From an uncultured Micrococcales bacterium (lineage in GTDB: Bacteria > Actinomycetota > Actinomycetes > Actinomycetales > Microbacteriaceae): 5,814 nucleotides of DNA. Shown one piece after another: positions 5,769 through 5,814 of the stretch. Below the pieces are notes generated by a model. It made no database searches. It was not told the DNA's origin and saw only the letters and a list, made by a program, of their open reading frames with translations. Position 1 is the first letter of the stretch. Each line of letters opens with the position of its first letter. The stretch covers positions 1 through 5,814 of the forward strand of contig CAIYTL010000063.1 of the NCBI GenBank assembly GCA_903929105.1, given 5' to 3'. A program made the position numbers and the translations under genes.

Positions 5769-5814
5769 TTAGTAGCGATAGTGGTCAACCTTGAACGGAC
5801 CCTCAATCGGAACA
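5769..5814 (-). CDS. ahcY: S-adenosylhomocysteinase, C-terminal fragment
   Basis: Only the last 14 codons are in the window; they read VPIEGPFKVDHYRY followed by TAA. This is the near-invariant C-terminus of S-adenosyl-L-homocysteine hydrolase (family pattern GP-K--HYRY), which contributes to NAD+ binding of the neighbouring subunit in the tetramer. The enzyme splits S-adenosylhomocysteine into adenosine and homocysteine in the methyl cycle. ahcY (sahH) near mtrA is a known actinobacterial arrangement. It ends 16 nt before mtrA, which leaves no room for a separate mtrA promoter in between. The call rests on a short stretch, but the motif and context agree. Confidence 0.85.
   Translation of the reverse strand, partial: VPIEGPFKVDHYRY

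Noticed and set aside
1..5814. Mobile elements, CRISPR, tRNA/rRNA genes or a novel defence or metabolic cluster
   Set aside because: All the long frames are accounted for by conserved housekeeping and signalling genes in a known actinobacterial order, with no terminal repeats, transposase motifs, spaced repeats or RNA gene signatures.

Overview
The window is a compact, co-oriented stretch of an actinobacterial chromosome; every gene lies on the minus strand. Read in the direction of transcription (from 5814 down to 1) the order is: end of ahcY, mtrA, mtrB, lpqB (frameshifted), a comF-type phosphoribosyltransferase gene, hpf, and the start of secA. An mtrA-mtrB-lpqB core followed by comF, hpf and secA is the conserved arrangement of Actinobacteria, and the MtrA C-terminus (DTRLVNVH...VLTVRGAGYKAG) is very close to the family. 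Base composition looks near half G+C by eye and intergenic spaces are very short. This suggests a low-GC, streamlined actinobacterium such as a planktonic Microbacteriaceae. That lineage call is an inference from gene order and composition, not from a database match.

Layout: 5769-5814 holds the last 14 codons of S-adenosylhomocysteinase. After 16 nt comes mtrA (TTG start). The mtrA stop abuts the mtrB start (TAAGTG), and the mtrB stop overlaps the lpqB start (GTGA), so the three look translationally coupled. lpqB is interrupted by a one-base frameshift at a GGGG run (CCCC on the plus strand, 2178-2181). Removing one base restores a family-like lipoprotein of about 566 residues. A 74-nt gap leads to comF. 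A 55-nt gap with small overlapping hairpins leads to hpf, which has a strong GGAGG site that fixes its start at 931. A 157-nt intergenic region with a perfect 14-nt dyad precedes secA, of which only the first 47 codons are present.

How the genes work together: MtrB (membrane sensor kinase) phosphorylates MtrA (OmpR-family regulator), and the lipoprotein LpqB modulates MtrB. In other Actinobacteria this circuit controls cell-wall remodelling, division and osmotic responses. HPF silences ribosomes in stress or stationary phase, SecA drives preprotein export, and AHCY recycles S-adenosylhomocysteine. They are neighbours by conserved synteny rather than one pathway.

I see no mobile element, CRISPR array, tRNA/rRNA gene or evident novel system. 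The points that most deserve a second look are the lpqB frameshift, an atypical MtrA receiver domain (the usual Lys-Pro is Lys-Leu, with a one-residue insertion before it), and the dyad in front of secA.
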